NCBI GenBank assembly: GCA_025890175.1
Contig: JANPYM010000003.1
Coordinates: forward strand, 554,405 to 618,404
Reading direction: 5' to 3'
Source of the DNA: Ciborinia camelliae
Taxonomy: Eukaryota; Ascomycota; Leotiomycetes; Helotiales; Sclerotiniaceae
DNA: 64,000 nt
Of this stretch, positions 58,526 to 64,000 are shown in pieces. The translations under genes and the position numbers were made by a program. The notes beneath the pieces are model-generated. The model was not told the origin of the DNA, did no database searches, and saw nothing but the letters and a program-made list of their open reading frames with translations. Every line of letters begins with the position of its first letter. The first letter of the stretch is position 1.

Positions 58526-60920
58526 TCATTTCCCATACGCTACATCGATATCTTTCTTGTATCTTTCACAAATTGCCTTCCGATCCAATTTCATAGTCGC
58601 AGTTGCTAGTTTCTATTTCTTGTCAGCATTATCCTCTATAAATTCCGTCTCACTCGTTACCGGTAACGACATATAGGAAAAATTACATATACTCACATTA
58701 AGTGTCGTCCACTCTTCATCGGCCAACACAACGCCCTGGATCATTTCCATGCCAGCCAAGCCAGCCCTCTTCCCCACAGCCTGCATCTGTTTCAACACCT
58801 CGCGACGAATAGATTCATTATGCACGAGATCATCGATACCATGACCTTCAACCCCAATAGAATCGGCAAGTTTCTTGAGAGCCGGCTCTGCGGGAACAAT
58901 GATGGCAATGGGGTGGGTTTCCGTGATGGAGGCGTAGATGCATATATTTGCTACGACCGTCGCGGCTCTGTAGACTGATTCTAGCTATCGAACTATTAGC
59001 ACATGATGAGGTGAAAATCAGTATAAACAAGATACGTACCTTCTCCAGAGCAATATACTCCCCATTCATCGTCTTCACCAGATTTTTCTTGCGATCGATA
59101 ATCTTCAAATGCCCATTCTTGTCCCACTCCCCAATATCCCCGGTCTTGAACCATCCATCTGAAGTAAGCGCTTCGGTGGTTTCAATTACGTTATCGTAGT
59201 ATTCAGACATGACGCTAGGACCTCGAATCCAGATTTCTCCTTGCGGAGGACTGTTGGTGGCATAGTATCCTGCGTCGGGGAAATCGACGAGCTTTATCTC
59301 GATGCAGGCGGGGATGTCGCCGGCTTGGAGGTTAAAAGATAGGGGGTCGCATATTGCGCCCATGCTGGTGAATGTTAGTATATGCATTTATGTGTATAAG
59401 TGGAAGGGATATTCTACGCAGTAGTTTCTGTGGAACCATAGCCAGAGATCATGGGCGTGATGGCCAGAGAGATAAATTCTTGGGTTTGTTGAGATATGGG
59501 ACCAGCACCATTTAAGCAGAATCTTAATCTTCCACCAGTTGCTTGCTTCACTTTGTTGAAAATAATTGCATCCAACATGCCGGAACCAGGTAAGCCGGAT
59601 GTGGAGAGAAATCGTTTTGTGTAGAAAGCATTCCAGAATAAGCTGCGGACGACGGGTCCACCCTTATTTACATTGGCGATGACACCTTTTTTGACGGTCT
59701 CCCATACGGATGGGACACCGACTAAAAGAGTGGGTTTTAGCTCGAGGATATCACCTTGACAGTTTTTCATGGAAGTTTCGGAGAGGGTTCTGGGATGACC
59801 GTAACCCATCAAGGCACCCCAGTAGAGACATGAGTTTTCGAACACAAATTCGAAGATGTGGGCAAGAGGGAGGTATGCTAGAAGTGTGTCCGAGGGACCC
59901 AGATAATCTCCTAAAATGCTATTTGCTCCCGCGACTAGAATATACTGACATTAGCAGGTAGTATGGAAGGGAATTGGAATACTAACCGGCAGCCACAACG
60001 TTCCTATGCTTTAGCGATACACCCTTTGGAGTACCACTCGAGCCAGACGTGTACATGATGCAACAGAGATCTTCCGTCTTAGGTGGCACAGCCTCAATGG
60101 GATGTAGATGTCCCAAATCGATTAGTTCTTCGTAGCTCAAAAGCGTCAGGTGATTGTGACTCTTCTTCATTTCCTTAATACTTGATAGTGGAAGTTCTGT
60201 ATCGCCATCTGTGTTGTATATCACATATTTGATATGATTCAAGTCCCCGAGAGATTCTAGTAAAGTTTTGAGCAGCTGCGGTTCCAGGAATATGGCTTTG
60301 GCTTTCGTTTGTATAAGGGAATGACGGAGGCCTTCGACGCCAAGAGTATCGTACGCGGTGACGATAGGCATGGACTGCGACATGGAACCATGGGCGATTG
60401 AAAGCCAATGTGCACTGAATAAATGTAAGCTTAAGCCCTCAGTAGGATATAGAATATGCATGCACCTTGTCGTTGCAAAAAGATGAACCCGATCATCCTT
60501 GACCAATCCAAGTTTCCTCAACCCCGCCCCTACACTCAACACCGTGGCTTCATACTCCTTAAAACTCAAATACTCATATCCACTCATTTCAAAGTAAGTC
60601 CATAATTTGTCTACTTCCTGTGTTTGTCCATCGACGATCTTCTTTACCTTTTTTGTTTCATTATGCTTTTTGATGAGTTTTCTGGAACCCAGAGCTCGCG
60701 CATCGCCAAATCGACGAGAGCTCTGTTGTACGATATCGAACACTGTTTCGATACCAGCTTCCGGCTGGGAAAGAAGTTCTGGGTATCGGATATTGCGACG
60801 AGGAATGGATTCACCAGACACTTGAGGGCTTCCTTGTACTTCTGCTGTGAAGGGAGGTTTTCTCGACATTCGAGGGGAGAAAGTTGTGGGTTTGGGTTTG
60901 GATTTGGATTTGGAAGACAT
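58526..60920 (-). CDS. faa1: Long-chain fatty-acyl-CoA synthetase (Faa1/Faa4 type)
   Basis: Exons are 60920-60466, 60414-59987, 59934-59418, 59364-59040, 58984-58697 and 58612-58526, giving 699 residues, the usual length for Faa1/Faa4. Adenylate-forming motifs are complete: YTSGSSGTPKGVSLKH (about 273-288), GYGSTETTAM (about 459-468), and GWFKTGDIGEWDKNGHLK with IIDRKKNLVK (about 537-565). The N-terminal WTYFEMSGYEYLSFKEYE and FATTSAHWLSIAHG are typical of eukaryotic long-chain acyl-CoA synthetases. The last small exon supplies KLATATMKLDRKAICERYKK and the stop. The enzyme activates fatty acids to acyl-CoA with ATP for lipid synthesis and oxidation. The N-terminus is Lys/Ser-rich and has no signal peptide or clear membrane anchor; there is no C-terminal PTS1 (it ends AYGK), so a cytosolic or ER/lipid-droplet place is more likely than the peroxisome matrix. 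Confidence 0.93.
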
Positions 60921-61749
60921 GATAGATTTTTGTAACACGTAGGAAAGGAAATTTGATGATAGAAAGTAGATGGAAAGTAAAATAGGGAGAGGGTCTTGAT
61001 GAAGAGTACAGCTGGAATTTCAATAATTCTACATTCCAAGATCCCAACAATTTTAAGCGACCATAGCCTTCAATACATGGGAATGTGATTATTGTTCAAT
61101 AGTTCTGAGATGAGCCGAGGCTTCTGCTTACGCTTGATGACTCCTGATTCCTGATGACTGACACACATTCACGGGGAGAGGAGTTATTCCGCTTCCAATT
61201 TGAAGGGCTTCATTATCTCTCCTCACTCTACTGGGTAGTCATTGAGGTGAGAGACGGCCGGTGATGGCTTGCCATGAGAATGAAAATGTGACCGACCGCG
61301 AGTTTTGGGAAGACAAAGAGACATTGTTTAAACAAGTTTGATAGATGATTGATTGGTGAAAAAAGAAAAGAAAGTCATTGGTACTCACATGTGATAAGAG
61401 GCACTAGTCCCCATAAAGGTTGGGTAGATTGCCCAGGTGAGAATCGGGAGTCGGGCGGGTAGTCTGAAAATTGACTCCCCGGTGAGTGCCTGCAGCTTTA
61501 AGGCTCACCGGGAGCTTGAAATGTGGCCTGTGCGCAAACTGCACTTTTTACAATTCCCATAACATACTCGTACATCAATCACAGCTCCGCTTTCAACATG
61601 TCAGTATCCATACTTGCGATAAAAAATTCTCCACCTTCAACTCGTTTGATCAATTCAAAAGTTCCTAGATTGATAAGTCGATGGATGTATCAATCAAAGT
61701 ACTTCGATCTCCCAAAGACAATCAATTCCTTCCTCTAAAATCTCGAAAG

Positions 61750-61758
61750 AAAAAAAAA
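61750..61758 (-). terminator. Pol III terminator of tRNA-Ser (T9)
   Basis: Nine consecutive A on the plus strand are T9 on the minus strand. The run begins 13 bases after the tRNA 3' end, as expected for RNA polymerase III termination. Confidence 0.85.
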
Positions 61759-61771
61759 GGCCAAAAGATAT

Positions 61772-61852
61772 CGACGTCGGCATGATTCGAACATGCGCCC
61801 CCGAAAGGAATTGATTTCTAGTCAATCACGTTAACCACTCCGTCACGACGCC
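61772..61852 (-). tRNA. tRNA-Ser (anticodon AGA)
   Basis: The 81-nt minus-strand sequence folds as a class II tRNA. The acceptor stem is GGCGTCG with CGACGTC (one G-U pair), the anticodon stem-loop is ATTGA-CTAGAAA-TCAAT with anticodon AGA at 61817-61819, a variable arm is TTCCTTTCGGGGGC, and the T arm is GCATG-TTCGAAT-CATGC. The long variable arm confirms serine; it reads UCU and, with A34 modified to inosine, UCC codons. The A box and B box are present and there is no intron. Confidence 0.95.
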
Positions 61853-63383
61853 TTAATATTGTCGCAATGATATACTTTGGTGACATTGCATATGTAAATA
61901 TGGGGTGATCTTTAGCCGGGATCTTGGTTGAAATATGAAGAGATCCGCGGAGCATCTGGCCATCTGCGAAGACATCCTCTTGGTTTTTTACGTTTGGAAC
62001 GAACGAACGACCCTACCTTGTGAATTCCAGCTTTGTTTGAACATCAACGGCCTACTGAATTATGGCATTTAGGTTTCACCTGCAACTTCGAGAGTCGAGA
62101 TGATCAAAATTTCCGCGCATAATCCCCCTTCATCCACAGGCTGCTCCGTGTGCGAAACCTAAATCTGCCGATCAGGATAACTTGCTGTTGGAGATTCGAA
62201 AGCGGGGGATCGAACAATTTGGGAATTAGGAACCTTCTTCGCACCAATAATAGACTCAAAAGAATCAATCGACATTTTAGTATATGGTATTGCTATCGGT
62301 ATTGCCCACATTACTGGGACTCGAAACCGACGAATCGTTCAAGGTCTATAATGGAAGGGCGAATAACATGTTTAGCATTTGCTTTCGAACATGGTATAGG
62401 AGTCCGTATTTAGGAATACAATTTTGCCAGCCATTTGGTTACAGTTGCGCGGCGACTGGCGCGGCACGCATACATAATCCCGATGCTTGAGCAGCCCAAC
62501 GCCATAGCCATACCAATGTCCATCCCCTCAAAAAATCCGATTATGATGCTGTACACTGAGAAGACGGCTGAATCTGCAGTACGGTATTCGGACCTCTCGG
62601 GACATTGCATGAGAGCGTGTCACAACAGCAGAAGTTGGATGGGTATTGCTCCGTACAACAACACTAGATGTTATGATTCTAAATTTGACAGTAATATGAG
62701 AATCGAGATGGCTAGCTCCGTACTTCAAATACAAATTAATTTGGTGATACCTGTTTGGTTGGCAATACAAGACTCCGGATCATGTTCTCGTCGGAAGTAT
62801 GCCCCGTATCATTGTATCATATTGTTAATACCCGAGACCCTCGTCAAGATATACCGGGTGATAATCAAGACATTTTTCCGGTTGAACCGGCTGGGAAGGT
62901 ACACCTGGGCATACCTAGGTAGGTAGGTAATTGCCGGCCTGCCATTCAAATATTCTGCAAAAATCATGGATGGATGGATGGATGGATGGATGGTGGTAAT
63001 AATTTAGAACTGAGCACGCAACTTGATTTAGATGATATTTATTATTTTTATTAATAAATATAAATAGAAGTCTTATAAAATTGTCGACCATATCATCCAA
63101 CATATTGTCTGTCTGTCCACCATACCATACCATACTCTACCTATCATACTATACCATACCATATAGGTATACATCCATCCATACTTCCTCCCGTTCTCGT
63201 TTTCCCGAGGCACAGCTTTCTCACCTAACCGCCCGGGACATCCATCGCGTTTCGGTAGTTGTTGTCTCCCGTAGAATATTTCTTCTCCCGCCTTTACTTC
63301 CGACAAATATAACCTTAACATACCTACCTACCTATACCCATCTACCTATAAATTGAATCGGCAACGACACGCCTTTACTCAAA

Positions 63384-64000
63384 ATGTCGAGCCGGAAGAG
63401 AATATCGCAAGCCTGTAGGCCCTGTGGTGTTAAGAAAATCAAGGTATAATCCCACTCTCTCTCCAATCTACAACATGGAAACGGCTGCAGCCATTGACTT
63501 GTCAATCCAGTGTGATGGCGGGGCACCTGTATGTGGGCCATGCCAGAAGAGGCACGACGACTGTTCATACGGTATATCGAAGCGTGGGCATTTTCCACGC
63601 AAATTTATTGATGGGAGGTGCGTTATTGTCATATTAAAGAACTTTTTATTTCATTAGGACGTGGAAGTAAATTCTTGATGCTTACTCAACAGCCCTTCAA
63701 ACACCTCTCCTGAAAACTTATCTACCCCACCGCCTTTTCAACACCCAGGAGGTAACCGCTCTCCTGGTACGTATTTTGATACGCAATCCATTCAACAGGG
63801 TCATGTTAGGCAAACCTCAATTCTAGCCACCAGCTCATCACCACAAAGAAAAGATGGGATCAAAAAACCCCCATACCCTTTTAGTCCTGAGGTTTCAAAA
63901 CGTTTGTTTCAGACCTACTTCGATTGCATTCATCCTCTATGGCCGATTCTGTACAAACCAATGTACACTTCGTTCGATTATACATACCCTTCACCAAGCA
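63384..64000 (+). CDS. Zn2Cys6 transcription factor, 5' part
   Basis: Exons in view are 63384-63443, 63511-63617 and 63693->64000; the gene runs off the window. The first intron splits the binuclear cluster directly before its third cysteine. Spliced, the motif ACRPCGVKKIKCDGGAPVCG continues PCQKRHDDCSY, with Cys11, 14, 21, 28, 31 and 38 in perfect C-x2-C-x6-C-x6-C-x2-C-x6-C spacing. A Ser/Pro-rich linker follows, then SKRLFQTYFDCIHPLWPILY, the typical opening of the fungal middle homology region (fungal_trans). The protein is therefore a DNA-binding regulator of the GAL4 class; target genes cannot be told from the visible part. The nearest upstream protein gene, faa1, is divergent but 2.5 kb away. 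Confidence 0.92.

Larger units (their letters stand above)
60921..63383. other. Intergenic with tRNA-Ser; promoters of faa1 and the regulator
   Basis: The flanking protein genes are divergent, so both promoters lie here, with the tRNA gene between them. ORFs around 62150-62930 on both strands have no splice logic or recognisable family. GGAT and CATAC/CCATA simple repeats occur near 62966-62995 and 63120-63160. Confidence 0.5.

Noticed and set aside
62150..62930. Overlapping ORFs on both strands, some with hydrophobic stretches (minus-strand ORF at 62410-62610).
   Set aside because: Frames cannot be joined into a longer protein with good splice sites and no family is recognisable; a decayed gene is possible but not supported.

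Overview
The window is nuclear DNA of a filamentous ascomycete. Genes are split by short GT-AG introns (about 50-90 nt, some with CTAAC/CTGAC-like branch sites), intergenic DNA is AT-leaning and full of short tandem repeats, and the gene set is typically fungal: GWT1, a Kin4-type kinase, LGFP repeats, a Zn2Cys6 regulator, a Cps1p-like synthase. The style suggests a Leotiomycete (Botrytis/Sclerotinia-like), but that is inference. I joined exons by hand; every multi-exon model below keeps one open frame across all its junctions.

Left part (1-21 kb). The C-terminal half of a vacuolar Ca2+/H+ exchanger (+) is followed by an 18-exon minus-strand gene whose spliced product carries an HEFTH zinc-protease motif created across an exon junction. 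Next come a degenerate metallo-beta-lactamase-fold protein (-), a Kin4-like kinase (-), gwt1 (-, GPI-anchor inositol acylation) and a divergent gene (+) of unknown function with a BTB-like tail.

Middle (21-48 kb). A Cps1p/hyaluronan-synthase-like GT2 enzyme (-) stands alone beside a 9-kb gene-poor stretch rich in GTAC palindromes and tandem repeats. After a Ser-rich basic protein (+) comes the most interesting locus, 39.7-47.8 kb: a second processive GT2 (-), divergent from a fusion of an extracellular GH16-like domain with a multi-pass acyltransferase-3-like domain (+), followed by a separate acyltransferase-3-like protein (+). The GH16 catalytic residues are replaced. I read this as a candidate cell-surface polysaccharide synthesis, binding and acylation module.

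Right part (48-64 kb). A Gfd2/YDR514C-type DEDDh nuclease-like protein (-), a SPRY protein with a PPxY motif (-), a 715-bp TA-flanked inverted-repeat element (MITE-like) with 17-bp repeats arranged as a giant hairpin, an LGFP-repeat protein with an unrecognised C-terminal domain (+), a Faa1/Faa4-type long-chain acyl-CoA synthetase (-), a tRNA-Ser(AGA) gene (-), and the 5' end of a Zn2Cys6 transcription factor (+) cut by the window edge.

Several products converge on the cell envelope: gwt1 (GPI proteins), two GT2 synthases, two acyltransferase-like proteins, a GH16-like ectodomain, and possibly the LGFP protein. No CRISPR array, rRNA or intact transposase was seen.
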